64,000 nt of DNA, taken from NCBI RefSeq assembly GCF_001428435.1, contig NZ_LMSO01000001.1:394319-458318 (forward strand). Reading direction: 5' to 3'. The notes beneath the pieces are model-generated. The model was not told the origin of the DNA. It was given only the letters and a program-made list of their open reading frames with translations, and made no database searches. The number at the start of each line of letters is the position of its first letter. Position 1 is the stretch's first letter. This document shows, piece after piece, positions 24,836 to 34,260 of this stretch. The position numbers and the translations under genes are program-made. Origin of the DNA: Arthrobacter sp. Soil782. GTDB taxonomy: Bacteria; Actinomycetota; Actinomycetes; Actinomycetales; Micrococcaceae.

Positions 24836-24883
24836 CGGTAACAACCATCACCGCGCTTTGCTTTTGATACCTAGCGGTAACAA
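24836..24883. promoter_or_regulatory. Direct repeats CGGTAACAA upstream of the peptide-binding protein gene
   Basis: CGGTAACAA occurs at 24836-24844 and again at 24875-24883, 39 bp apart, in an unusually AT-rich stretch 110-160 bp before the start codon. TAGGCT at 24892-24897 could be a -10. The repeats may be regulator sites for peptide uptake; this is inference. Confidence 0.4.
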
Positions 24884-24995
24884 TTACCCCTTAGGCTTTT
24901 GTGCATGTGAGGCACGCCACTTTGAATCAAAGTGCGTGTCAGTCCTTTGTAAAACCATGAAGGACATCTTCCACAACATGAAACAAGGAGGCGGA

Positions 24996-26762
24996 ATGCG
25001 TTTCGGACGTACTTCCAAAGCCGTAGGTGTAGCTGCGATAGCTGCACTTGCACTGAGCGCCTGCGCCGAAAGCGGCGGCGGCGAAGATCCCGGCACAGGC
25101 GGCGAGGGCGAAGCATCAGGCGGCGCCGTAACCGTTGCCGAGGTCAACCCTTTTACTTCGTTCAACTCTGACAGCGCCACGGGCAACGTCGACATCAACG
25201 GCAAGGTCAGCTACCTGACGCATCAGGACTTCTACTATGTGAATGACGCGCTCGAGGTCATCCGCAACGAAGAATTCGGCACCTATGAAGTGACGTCTGA
25301 GGATCCGCTCACCGTTGAGTACACGATCAATGAGGGCGTTGCCTGGTCCGACGGCGAGCCCGTCGATGCCGGCGACCTTCTGCTGTCCTGGGCCGTACAG
25401 TCGGGTTATTTCGATGATGAAAACCCCGATGCTGAAACCGGAACCACCTACTTCGCTTACGCCGGCGCCACCGACGGACTCGGACTGACTGGTCTTCCTG
25501 AAATCAGTGAAGACGGACGAACCATGACGCTCGAATACACCGAGCCGTACGCTGATTACGAAATTGCGTTCGGCATCCTCGACACCCCGGCGCACGTTGT
25601 TGCCACCGGTGGCGGACTGGCTGATGAGGACGCCCTGGTCGAACTGATTCAGACCGCTCCCGCAGGAGATCCTGAGAGCCCCGAGGATCGTCCGGATCTG
25701 CAGGCGGTAGCTGAGTACTGGAACACAGCATTCGACACCACCACGCTGCCGTCTGATCCGGCACTCTACCTGTCGAACGGGCCGTACATCGTTCAGGACA
25801 TGACTCCTGACCAGTCCATGACGCTGGTCCGCAACGAGGACTACGCCTGGGGCCCTGAGCCCGCACTGGATGAAATCACCATCCGCTACATCGGTGATGC
25901 CAACGCCCAGGTCCAGGCTCTTCAGAACGGCGAGGTTGACATTGTTCAGCCGCAGGCCTCCGCTGACACCCTTGCCTCCCTCGAGGCAATCGACGGAATC
26001 CAGATCCTTGAGGGCGAAGAGCTTTCCTTCGACCACATCGACCTGAACTACTCCGGCGTGTTCGAAGATGAGAATGTTCGCCGTGCGTTCATGTACACCA
26101 TCCCTCGCGATTCCATCGTCGAGTCGGTCATCGGCCCGCTGGATCCCGAAGCTGAGCCCCGCAACTCCCAGATCTTCGACATCGGAACGGACGGCTATGA
26201 CGCCGCTGTACCGGTCAACGGATCTCAGGAATTCGCTGAGCCCAACATCGACATGGCCAAGGAACTGCTGGCAGGTGCAACCCCTGAGGTTCGCATCATG
26301 TACAACGCTGACAACCCGAACCGGGTTGACGCCTACACGCTGATCGCGGAGAGCGCCGAGCAGGCTGGCTTTACCGTGGTTGACGGCGGGCTTCCCGGTA
26401 ACGAATGGGGCTCAGCCCTTGGCGGCGGAACCTATGACGCAACCATCTTCGGCTGGGTCAGCCCTGGCGTAGGAGTGAACGGTGTGCCTCAGCTGTACGG
26501 CTGTGACTCTGCCTCCAACTTCAACGGCTTCTGCGATGAAGAAGCACAGGCCGCCATGGACGAGCTGATTGTCACCATCGATCCGGCAGAGCAGCAGGAG
26601 CTCCAGATCGTCGTTGACACCCGTCTCTTCGAGACCGGCTACGGTCTGCCCCTGTTCCAGTCCATCGGCATCAACGCTGCGGATGAGGCCGTGCAGGGTC
26701 TGACCTTCAACCCGGGTCTGGTTGGAGTCTGGTGGAACTTCTGGGAGTGGTCGGTAGCCTAA
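24996..26762 (+). CDS. Oligopeptide/dipeptide ABC transporter substrate-binding lipoprotein (family 5)
   Basis: About 588 residues. A signal peptide ends in the lipobox ALSAC, followed by the large SBP_bac_5 fold. Start ATG 24996 has AGGAGG 5 nt upstream; the frame open to 24666 runs over the arfB start and has no such site. It captures peptides for the two permeases and the fused ATPase downstream. A strong terminator separates it from the permeases, which would yield more binding protein than channel. Confidence 0.93.
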   Translation: MRFGRTSKAVGVAAIAALALSACAESGGGEDPGTGGEGEASGGAVTVAEVNPFTSFNSDSATGNVDINGKVSYLTHQDFYYVNDALEVIRNEEFGTYEVTSEDPLTVEYTINEGVAWSDGEPVDAGDLLLSWAVQSGYFDDENPDAETGTTYFAYAGATDGLGLTGLPEISEDGRTMTLEYTEPYADYEIAFGILDTPAHVVATGGGLADEDALVELIQTAPAGDPESPEDRPDLQAVAEYWNTAFDTTTLPSDPALYLSNGPYIVQDMTPDQSMTLVRNEDYAWGPEPALDEITIRYIGDANAQVQALQNGEVDIVQPQASADTLASLEAIDGIQILEGEELSFDHIDLNYSGVFEDENVRRAFMYTIPRDSIVESVIGPLDPEAEPRNSQIFDIGTDGYDAAVPVNGSQEFAEPNIDMAKELLAGATPEVRIMYNADNPNRVDAYTLIAESAEQAGFTVVDGGLPGNEWGSALGGGTYDATIFGWVSPGVGVNGVPQLYGCDSASNFNGFCDEEAQAAMDELIVTIDPAEQQELQIVVDTRLFETGYGLPLFQSIGINAADEAVQGLTFNPGLVGVWWNFWEWSVA

Positions 26763-26795
26763 ACAGCTCCGCACCGCCCACGTTCACTAGCTAAT

Positions 26796-26835
26796 CGAAA
26801 GCGCTGGGGTCGCACTATTGGCCCCAGCGCTTTCG
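26796..26835 (+). terminator. Hairpin between binding protein and permease genes
   Basis: A 14-bp perfect stem, CGAAAGCGCTGGGG (26796-26809) with CCCCAGCGCTTTCG (26822-26835), around a 12-nt loop. It is 33 nt after the binding-protein stop. Partial termination here would set the ratio of binding protein to permease. Confidence 0.8.
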
Positions 26836-26859
26836 GGTGCTCCGGCACTTCTTCAGTGA

Positions 26860-26903
26860 TTGGCAAGTGCCAAATTTCGACTAAACGTAACGTGGATTAC
26901 ACT
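26860..26903 (+). promoter_or_regulatory. Internal promoter with inverted repeat before oppB-like gene
   Basis: A perfect inverted repeat TTGGCA-ag-TGCCAA (26860-26873) abuts a weak -35 (TTTCGA, 26875-26880) that is 17 nt from TACACT (26898-26903). ATG 26960 follows 56 nt later. This looks like a separately regulated promoter for the permease genes. Confidence 0.5.
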
Positions 26904-26959
26904 CAGTCCGACATGTCGGGCACAACCCGCTTCCTAAACCCCTGAGGCCAAAAAAGACT

Positions 26960-28501
26960 ATGTTGACGTACATTGTCAGGCGGCTGATCGCTGCCGTACT
27001 CATTCTTTTTGGCGCTTCGTTCCTCGTGTACATCCTGACTGCATATTCAGGAGATCCACTCGCGGATCTGCGCCAAAGCAACGCCCCCAATCGTGAGCAG
27101 CTCATTCAGCAGCGAATCGATTTATTGGATCTCGATGTGCCGCCCATCCTGCGGTACTTCTCCTGGGTCTCCGGCGCAGTGCGCTGCGTGGTCCCGTTCG
27201 CACTCACCTGTGATCTCGGCAATAGCGTCACCGGTATTGAAGTGACACAGCTCCTCGGTCGTGCAATGGGGCAGACCATTATGCTTGTCACCGCCGCCAC
27301 CATCCTTGCCATTGTCATAGGAATCACGCTGGGCATCGTGACCGCGCTCCGCCAGTACAGCGGACTCGACTACGGCGTCACTTTCATGGCGTTCCTCTTC
27401 TTCTCGCTGCCGGTCTTCTGGGTAGCTGTCCTTCTGAAGGAGTTCGGGGCGATCGGATTCAACAACTTCCTGAGCGAACCGGACATCAGCTTTTTCGCCA
27501 CAATGGTGTGCGGGCTGGTCGGCGCATTCCTCTTCTACCTGAGTACGTCAGGATCCCTGAAGCGCCGTCTTCTATGGACAGCGATCGGATTTGTCTTCGC
27601 CTTCGGCCTTATCTGGTTCCTTGACCTCACTGGTTGGTTCCTCACACCGGGCTTTGGTCCGATAGTCGTGGCTCTCCTCTCGGTTGGTATCGCCTACGGC
27701 GTGACCCTGCTGACTGCCGGCCTGAAGAACCGCAAGGCCCTCTACAGCTCCCTGATCGTTGTCGCGATCGGAATTGTCGCGTACTTCGCGGTGCAGCCCC
27801 TGTTGGACCGTGCAACGCTCCTGATGGTGGTTCTGCTCGGTGTTGCCACCGTCCTGGTCGGCCTCGTCGTCGGATACTTCATGGGCGGTTACGACAAGCG
27901 TCAGAACATGACAGCAGCGGGGCTCACCGCGTTCCTGATGGGGTTCCTGATCCTGCTGGACCGCTTCATGCAGGCGTGGCCCTCGTACTTCAACAACAAC
28001 CGCGTCAACGGCCGTCCAATCGCGACAATCGGTGCCTCCACCCCCAACCTCGAAGGAGACTTCTGGGTGCGGGGACTGGACACGTATACGCACCTGCTGC
28101 TTCCCACGATTGCCCTGATGTTGATCTCCCTTGCGGGTTACAGCCGCTATTCACGGGCGTCGATGCTGGAAATCATGAATCAGGACTACATTCGTACCGC
28201 AAGAGCGAAGGGCCTGGGGGAGCGCACGGTCGTGATGCGTCACGCATTCCGTAATGCGCTCATTCCGCTGGCCACGCTCGTTGCGTTCGACATTGGTGCG
28301 CTCATCGGCGGCGCCATCATCACCGAGCAGGTGTTCGCCTTCAGCGGCATGGGCCAACTGTTCGTTCAGGCACTCGGACGGCAGGACCTCAATCCGGTCA
28401 TGGGAGTCTTCCTGATCACCGGCATTGTTGCCCTGGTCTTCAACCTGGTGGCCGACCTCGTCTACTCCGTTCTTGACCCGCGAGTGAGGGTGAAAGCATG
28501 A
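26960..28501 (+). CDS. Peptide ABC transporter permease, DppB/OppB type with extra membrane insert
   Basis: A 513-residue permease. The N-terminus (MLTYIVRRLIAAVLILFGAS) and C-terminus (EAA loop NQDYIRTARAKGLGERTVV, ending LVYSVLDPRVRVKA) match DppB/OppB, which is usually 300-340 residues. Between about 165 and 320 it carries additional material with four to six extra membrane segments. Its stop overlaps the next permease start (ATGA). Confidence 0.9.
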   Translation: MLTYIVRRLIAAVLILFGASFLVYILTAYSGDPLADLRQSNAPNREQLIQQRIDLLDLDVPPILRYFSWVSGAVRCVVPFALTCDLGNSVTGIEVTQLLGRAMGQTIMLVTAATILAIVIGITLGIVTALRQYSGLDYGVTFMAFLFFSLPVFWVAVLLKEFGAIGFNNFLSEPDISFFATMVCGLVGAFLFYLSTSGSLKRRLLWTAIGFVFAFGLIWFLDLTGWFLTPGFGPIVVALLSVGIAYGVTLLTAGLKNRKALYSSLIVVAIGIVAYFAVQPLLDRATLLMVVLLGVATVLVGLVVGYFMGGYDKRQNMTAAGLTAFLMGFLILLDRFMQAWPSYFNNNRVNGRPIATIGASTPNLEGDFWVRGLDTYTHLLLPTIALMLISLAGYSRYSRASMLEIMNQDYIRTARAKGLGERTVVMRHAFRNALIPLATLVAFDIGALIGGAIITEQVFAFSGMGQLFVQALGRQDLNPVMGVFLITGIVALVFNLVADLVYSVLDPRVRVKA

Positions 28502-29520
28502 GCACTGCAGCACAAGAATCAAAGCGATCGAAGCAGCCTGAGGCGAGAGGCCTCAGTCAGGGCCAACTGGTCCGTAAGCGTTTCTTCGGCCACACTGCCG
28601 CGGTGGTCAGTATGGTCATTTTTGCGGGCGTCGTCATCATGGCGTTTACCTCAGTGGGCTATGCCGGAATTCCCGGCTGGTGGAAGTGGGACTACGTGGA
28701 AACACCGCCACTTGCCAATCCGACGGGTGCACCCACCTGGACACTGCCGTTCAATTTTGGTGACCATCCCTTTGGGCAGGACCGCGTGGGGCGCGATCTC
28801 TTCGCCATGACCATGCGCGGTGCGCAGCTGTCCCTGATTGTGATGTTCCTGATCGGACTCGTGGGCGGCATCATCGGCGTCGTTATTGGTGGTGTGTCCG
28901 GATACTTCCGCGGCTGGGTGGAAACGCTGCTGATGCGTCTCACTGACGTCATCATCATCATCCCGCTGGTGATCATCGCAGCGGTGCTGGGCACGTTCGG
29001 CAACTCCATTTCTGGGCCGGGCACCTTCTTCGGGGCGATCTTCGGCGGCAGCGCCGGCGTCATCCTGCTGGGAGTCTTCGTCGGGTTTATCATCTGGACC
29101 GGCCTGGCGCGTCTGGTCCGCGGTGAATTCCTCAGCCTCCGCGAACGGGAGTTCGTCGATGCAGCCCGCATCGCAGGCGCTTCCAACTCGCGGATCATCT
29201 TCAAGCACATCGTGCCGAACGCCGTGGGCGTGATCATCGTCAACACCACCCTGGTCATGGCGTCCGCGATCCTGCTGGAGACGGCGCTGTCCTTCCTCGG
29301 ACTTGGCGTCCAGGCTCCTGATATCTCGTTGGGTAGCCTGATCAGTGCCAACCAGGCCGCGTTCAGCACCCGCCCGTGGCTCTTCTGGTGGCCGGGTCTG
29401 TTCATTGTGATCATCTGCCTGTCGATCAACTTCATCGGCGACGGGCTGCGAGATGCCTTCGACCCCCGGCAGAAGAAGTTCAACGCCAAGAAGGCTGCAG
29501 AACCGAAGAAGCCGGCCTGA
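28498..29520 (+). CDS. Peptide ABC transporter permease, DppC/OppC type
   Basis: A 340-residue permease with about six membrane segments. DHPFGQDRVGRDLF before TM2 and the EAA loop (REFVDAARIAGASNSRIIFKH), then GDGLRDAFDPR near the end, are standard DppC/OppC marks. It is translationally coupled to the DppB-like gene. The ATPase gene follows only after an opposite-strand gene. Confidence 0.93.
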   Translation: MSTAAQESKRSKQPEARGLSQGQLVRKRFFGHTAAVVSMVIFAGVVIMAFTSVGYAGIPGWWKWDYVETPPLANPTGAPTWTLPFNFGDHPFGQDRVGRDLFAMTMRGAQLSLIVMFLIGLVGGIIGVVIGGVSGYFRGWVETLLMRLTDVIIIIPLVIIAAVLGTFGNSISGPGTFFGAIFGGSAGVILLGVFVGFIIWTGLARLVRGEFLSLREREFVDAARIAGASNSRIIFKHIVPNAVGVIIVNTTLVMASAILLETALSFLGLGVQAPDISLGSLISANQAAFSTRPWLFWWPGLFIVIICLSINFIGDGLRDAFDPRQKKFNAKKAAEPKKPA

Positions 29521-29579
29521 TGAACCGCATACTCGTTGGTGCCCGGCTCAACGCCGGCCGCCCGCGCGCCGGTCTGCTG

Positions 29580-30209
29580 TCACTGCAGGGCGAAGGTAAT
29601 CACGCTCAGCAGCAGCAGGCCGGCGACCACGCCAAGCGGTTGCCAGTTGATGCGGCGCTCCACCCGCGCTGCTTCGGTTGCGTCGACGTCGATCAGACCG
29701 CTGTCCACACGCCGTTCCCACTCGGATCGGACCAGCAAAGCAGCAAGCCCGGAATCGGTGTTGCTGAGGTCCCCGGGGCGAACGCTTCCACCCGCTCCGT
29801 AGCTGGTGCCCGGAAGGTTCTGCATGTGCTCCGGCTTGCCCGCGTGGGTTCCGCGAACTCCGGGAGCAGGCGCAGCCCAGGCGCTGTAGCTGCCGCTCGG
29901 CGTGACGAGCTTCAGTGCGTACTTGGTGTCGACATGAATGAGGCCGGCCCATGGAACATCAACGGTCTGGACGGGGTTGCGCAGTTGAACGCCGGCAGGC
30001 CCGACAACCACCGCCGGAAACCAGAACAGCCACCATGCCACGGCCGCTACGGCCAGCAGCGGCGCGGCAGTAGCGAGCGCCTGCGGCCCGGACGTCACAA
30101 CGGAGGCAATCAGGCCCACGACGACGACGGCGCCCGCAATCGCGAGTATCCAGCGGCTGCTGCGGGGGCGGAAGACAGTGGTCTGGGTCGGACCGGTAGG
30201 CGAGTTCAT
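29580..30209 (-). CDS. Membrane protein with bacterial PH-like domain, unknown function
   Basis: A 209-residue protein: two adjacent membrane segments (about 20-42 and 48-66), a PH-like domain (about 67-110: VGPAGVQLRNPVQTVDVPWAGLIHV, read over two pieces), a Gly/Pro linker, and a third membrane segment at the C-terminus (about 191-208). Such PH6-type proteins are common in actinobacteria without known role. It lies antisense between the permease and ATPase genes of the peptide transporter. Confidence 0.75.
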   Translation of the reverse strand: MNSPTGPTQTTVFRPRSSRWILAIAGAVVVVGLIASVVTSGPQALATAAPLLAVAAVAWWLFWFPAVVVGPAGVQLRNPVQTVDVPWAGLIHVDTKYALKLVTPSGSYSAWAAPAPGVRGTHAGKPEHMQNLPGTSYGAGGSVRPGDLSNTDSGLAALLVRSEWERRVDSGLIDVDATEAARVERRINWQPLGVVAGLLLLSVITFALQ

Positions 30210-30310
30210 CCCCCCATATTTCCAACATTTAGCGTCAGCGCAGTAATCAGCGGGAAAACAGCCCGCCCAAATGCGCCGTACGCACGGTCACACAGTGGAA
30301 GGACAGCACT

Positions 30311-32146
30311 ATGACCCACGACATCATTGACGGCAACGGGAGCAACGATCCAACGGAATCCGCTCGCGGACCGGTGCTCGAAGTTCGAAACCTCAGCGTC
30401 GACTTCGGGGTGGAAAAGGAATGGGTCCCGGCGGCCATTGACCTGAGTTACTACGTGAACGCAGGTGAAGTGCTTGCGATCGTCGGGGAGTCAGGGTCAG
30501 GCAAAAGCGCAAGCTCGATGGCGCTTCTCGGCCTCCTGCCCAGCAACAGCCGTGTCACCGGAGAGGTGATACTGAACGGCAGGTCAATCCTCAATCTTTC
30601 CCCGGGGAAGATGAGGGAGGTGCGCGGCAACGATGTCGCGGTCATCTTCCAGGAGCCGATGACCGCGCTGAACCCCGTGTACACGGTCGGGTTCCAGATC
30701 GTGGAGACTCTGCGTCTGCACAACGCAATCTCGCCCGATGAGGCGAGGGAGCGCGCCCTCAAACTGCTGGACATGGTGGAGCTCCCTGATCCCGAGAAAG
30801 CCTTCCGTTCCTACCCCCACCAGCTCTCCGGGGGGCAGCGGCAGCGCGCCATGATCGCCCAGTCACTCTCGTGTGATCCCAAGCTCCTCATCGCAGATGA
30901 GCCCACCACCGCACTCGACGTGACAGTCCAGGCCGAAATCCTCGACCTGATGCGCAACCTGCGCAACAAGCTCGACAGCGCCATTGTGCTCATCACCCAC
31001 GACATGGGAGTTGTCGCCGACCTCGCAGACCGGATTGCCGTCATGCGTCAGGGCGTCATTGTGGAATCAGGCACGGCAGAGAAGATTTTCAGCCGGCCCG
31101 AACATCCCTACACCCAGGATCTGCTCGCAGCTGTACCACATCTGGGTCAGGGAGCAGAGGGCGGCGGTGACGACGTCGACATCACCGCGGCCCTTGCAGC
31201 AGCAACCAAATCGGAGCTGGCCGGAGTAGACGCTGAAGAGCTTCAGCGCCGGGAGCGGGTTGTCCTCCAGGGTCTGGAGAAGGAAGTTCAGGCAGAGCGG
31301 GAGAGCAGGGGAGAAGCAGTACTCGACCTGGTGAATGTGGTCATCGAGTACCCCAAGCAGGGCCGGGTTCCGGCCTTCCGTGCGGTTGAAAACGCAACCT
31401 TGAGCATCCGTCCAGGCGAAGTCATGGGGCTGGTGGGGGAGTCCGGATCGGGCAAGACCACCATCGGGCGCGCAGCGGTCGGGCTCCTTCCCGTTGCCGA
31501 AGGAGCGCTCAAAGTCGTGGGTACTGACATCTCCGGTCTCAAGCCCACCTCCCGGGAACTCGGCGCAGTTCGGCGCAGCGTCGGCATGGTGTTCCAGGAT
31601 CCGTCCTCGTCGCTGAACCCCCGGCTGCCCATCGGTGAAAGCATCGGCGAACCGATGTTCCTCGCCGGAGAAGCCAAGGGCTCCGACTTGCAGAAGCGCA
31701 TCGAGACACTGCTCGACCAGGTGGAGCTTCCGCGTGCCTACCGGAACCGCTACCCACACGAGCTCTCGGGTGGGCAGAAGCAGCGCGTCGGCATTGCGCG
31801 CGCGCTGTCGCTGAAGCCCAAGCTCATGGTTGCTGACGAGCCCACGTCCGCGCTGGACGTGTCCGTCCAGGCCAAGGTGCTAGAGCTCTTCCAGAACCTT
31901 CAGAAGGAAATGGGTTTTGCCTGCCTGTTCGTCACCCACGATCTCGCGGTGGTGGACGTTCTCGCCGACCATATCTGCGTGATGCGGCGCGGCAGGATCG
32001 TCGAGCAGGGTACCCGCGACCAGATTCTGCGCAACCCCCAGGATCCCTACACGCAGCGGCTCCTTGCGGCTGTGCCGCTGCCGGATCCGGAGAAGCAGCG
32101 CGAGCGACGTGAGCTGCGCGCACAGCTTCTGGCGTCGGCCGAGTAG
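30311..32146 (+). CDS. Fused peptide ABC transporter ATPase (DppD-DppF type)
   Basis: A 611-residue protein with two complete ABC domains. Domain 1 (about 15-275) has Walker A GESGSGKSA, signature LSGGQRQRAMIAQ and Walker B LLIADEP; domain 2 (about 335-600) has GESGSGKTT, LSGGQKQRVGIARAL and LMVADEP. Each carries the C-terminal oligopeptide extension with YTQ(D/R)LL. A charged linker (290-330) joins them. One polypeptide replaces the usual two. ATG 30311 has GAAGGA upstream. Confidence 0.94.
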   Translation: MTHDIIDGNGSNDPTESARGPVLEVRNLSVDFGVEKEWVPAAIDLSYYVNAGEVLAIVGESGSGKSASSMALLGLLPSNSRVTGEVILNGRSILNLSPGKMREVRGNDVAVIFQEPMTALNPVYTVGFQIVETLRLHNAISPDEARERALKLLDMVELPDPEKAFRSYPHQLSGGQRQRAMIAQSLSCDPKLLIADEPTTALDVTVQAEILDLMRNLRNKLDSAIVLITHDMGVVADLADRIAVMRQGVIVESGTAEKIFSRPEHPYTQDLLAAVPHLGQGAEGGGDDVDITAALAAATKSELAGVDAEELQRRERVVLQGLEKEVQAERESRGEAVLDLVNVVIEYPKQGRVPAFRAVENATLSIRPGEVMGLVGESGSGKTTIGRAAVGLLPVAEGALKVVGTDISGLKPTSRELGAVRRSVGMVFQDPSSSLNPRLPIGESIGEPMFLAGEAKGSDLQKRIETLLDQVELPRAYRNRYPHELSGGQKQRVGIARALSLKPKLMVADEPTSALDVSVQAKVLELFQNLQKEMGFACLFVTHDLAVVDVLADHICVMRRGRIVEQGTRDQILRNPQDPYTQRLLAAVPLPDPEKQRERRELRAQLLASAE

Positions 32147-32164
32147 CCAGCTTCCACGAGCGAT

Positions 32165-32192
32165 GACGGCGCCCGCTGCGGTGGGTGCCGTC
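32165..32192 (+). terminator. Terminator after the peptide transporter ATPase gene
   Basis: GACGGCGCCC (32165-32174) pairs with GGGTGCCGTC (32183-32192), one G-U pair, 8-nt loop, followed by a GTCGTCGTTT stretch. It is 18 nt after the stop codon. Confidence 0.75.
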
Positions 32193-32331
32193 GTCGTCGT
32201 TTAATGTGCCCGTTAGGCCATCTTTTGCCTAGCGCTTAGACTGGTAGTAGTGCGCGCTGTGCTGCCCGCTTCCATATCCTCCGGCACCTCCGCAATCCCG
32301 ACGAAATCCCCGACGAAACGAGTCATTCCGC

Positions 32332-34248
32332 ATGTCTGTATCCACGAGCAACACTGCAATCCGCAGTGACCTTCGCAACGTTGCCATCGTGGCGCACGTA
32401 GACCATGGCAAGACGACGCTCGTTGACGCGATGCTGAGGCAGACCAATTCCTTCGCCGCCCACAACCATCTTGAGGACCGGGTCATGGACTCGGGAGACC
32501 TGGAGCGCGAAAAAGGCATCACCATCCTCGCCAAGAACACCACCGTGTTCTACGACGGTCCATCGGCTGAGGGCGAAACAATCACCATCAACGTCATTGA
32601 CACGCCCGGCCACGCTGACTTCGGCGGCGAGGTTGAGCGCGGACTGTCAATGGTAGACGGCGTGGTCCTGCTCGTTGATGCGTCCGAGGGCCCGCTGCCG
32701 CAGACCCGCTTCGTGCTGCGCAAGGCGCTGGCCGCGAAGCTGCCGGTTGTCCTGCTGGTCAACAAGACCGACCGTCCTGACTCCCGCATCGACGAAGTAG
32801 TCAGCGAGTCCATGGATTTGCTGCTCGGCCTTGCTTCGGACCTGGCCGATGAGGTTCCGGATCTCGACCTTGACCTCGTGCTCAATGTTCCTGTGGTCTA
32901 CGCCGCAGCGCGAGCTGGAGCGGCGTCTCTGGAGCAGCCGGCAGACGGCACCGTCCCGGAGAATGACAATCTTGAGCCGCTCTTCAAGACCATCATCGAC
33001 CACATCCCCGCGCCGCGGTACAACCCGGAGGGCGTCCTGCAGGCTCACGTCACCAACCTGGATGCCTCGCCGTTCCTTGGCCGCCTCGCTCTGCTCCGTA
33101 TCTTCAACGGGACGCTCCGCAAGGGCCAGCAGGTAGCCTGGGCCCGCCAGAACGGTGAACTGAAGACCGTCAAGATCACCGAGCTGCTCGCCACCAAGGC
33201 CCTGGACCGCGTCCCCACCGAATCCGCTGGACCGGGAGAGATTGTTGCTGTCGCCGGTATCGAGGACATCACCATCGGTGAAACCCTGACCGACGTCAAC
33301 AACCCGCAGCCCCTTCCGCTGATCACCGTGGATGATCCGGCCATCTCCGTCACCATCGGTATCAACACCTCGCCGCTGGCCGGGAAGGTCAAGGGCGCAA
33401 AGGTCACCGCGCGCCAAGTAAAGGACAGGCTTGATAAGGAACTGATCGGCAACGTATCGCTGAACGTTCTGCCCACCGCCCGCCCGGATGCCTGGGAAGT
33501 CCAGGGACGTGGAGAGCTGGCGCTGGCCATTCTTGTGGAGCAGATGCGCCGCGAAGGTTTTGAGCTGACGGTCGGCAAGCCACAGGTTGTTACCCGGACT
33601 GTTGACGGGAAAATCCATGAGCCCATGGAGCACATGACTATCGACGTTCCCGAAGAGTACCTTGGCGGTGTCACCCAGCTGATGGCGGCACGCAAGGGTC
33701 GTATGACCAACATGTCCAACCACGGCACCGGTTGGGTTCGGATGGAGTTCATCGTTCCCGCCCGGGGGCTCATTGGTTTCCGTACCAAGTTCCTGACGGA
33801 CACCCGCGGCGCTGGAATCGCTTCCTCCTACTCCGAGGGCTACGAGCCGTGGGCAGGGGACATCGAGTACCGCACCAACGGATCGATGATCGCGGACCGC
33901 GCCGGGGTGGTCACCCCGTTCGCCATGATCAACCTGCAGGAACGCGGTTCCTTCTTTGTGCAGCCGACCTCCGAGGTGTACCAGGGCATGATCGTCGGCG
34001 AGAACTCCCGCGCCGATGACATGGAAGTGAACATCACCAAGGAAAAGAAGCTCACCAACATGCGTGCCGCTTCCTCCGATACCTTCGAGAACCTGACGCC
34101 TCCCCGCAATCTCACGCTCGAGGAATCACTCGAATTCGCGCGGGAAGACGAGTGCGTCGAGGTGACTCCGGAGTCCATCCGCATCCGCAAGGTGGTTCTC
34201 GATCCCAACGAGCGCATGCGCGCTGCCCGTTCCCGCGCCCGCGCCTAG
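32332..34248 (+). CDS. typA: Translational GTPase TypA/BipA
   Basis: A 638-residue elongation-factor-like GTPase. G1 AHVDHGKTT, G2/switch REKGITILAKN, G3 DTPGHADFGGE and G4 NKTDR are followed by domains II, III and V and the TypA-specific C-terminal domain. It aids 50S assembly and growth under stress. The 180-bp leader before ATG 32332 has a possible -10 TAGACT near 32237 but no clear ribosome site just before the ATG. Confidence 0.96.
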   Translation: MSVSTSNTAIRSDLRNVAIVAHVDHGKTTLVDAMLRQTNSFAAHNHLEDRVMDSGDLEREKGITILAKNTTVFYDGPSAEGETITINVIDTPGHADFGGEVERGLSMVDGVVLLVDASEGPLPQTRFVLRKALAAKLPVVLLVNKTDRPDSRIDEVVSESMDLLLGLASDLADEVPDLDLDLVLNVPVVYAAARAGAASLEQPADGTVPENDNLEPLFKTIIDHIPAPRYNPEGVLQAHVTNLDASPFLGRLALLRIFNGTLRKGQQVAWARQNGELKTVKITELLATKALDRVPTESAGPGEIVAVAGIEDITIGETLTDVNNPQPLPLITVDDPAISVTIGINTSPLAGKVKGAKVTARQVKDRLDKELIGNVSLNVLPTARPDAWEVQGRGELALAILVEQMRREGFELTVGKPQVVTRTVDGKIHEPMEHMTIDVPEEYLGGVTQLMAARKGRMTNMSNHGTGWVRMEFIVPARGLIGFRTKFLTDTRGAGIASSYSEGYEPWAGDIEYRTNGSMIADRAGVVTPFAMINLQERGSFFVQPTSEVYQGMIVGENSRADDMEVNITKEKKLTNMRAASSDTFENLTPPRNLTLEESLEFAREDECVEVTPESIRIRKVVLDPNERMRAARSRARA

Positions 34249-34260
34249 CAGGGTAGGCAG

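Noticed and set aside
24666..24995. N-terminal extension of the peptide-binding protein
   Set aside because: The signal peptide and ribosome site begin at 24996, and the extension crosses the arfB start.
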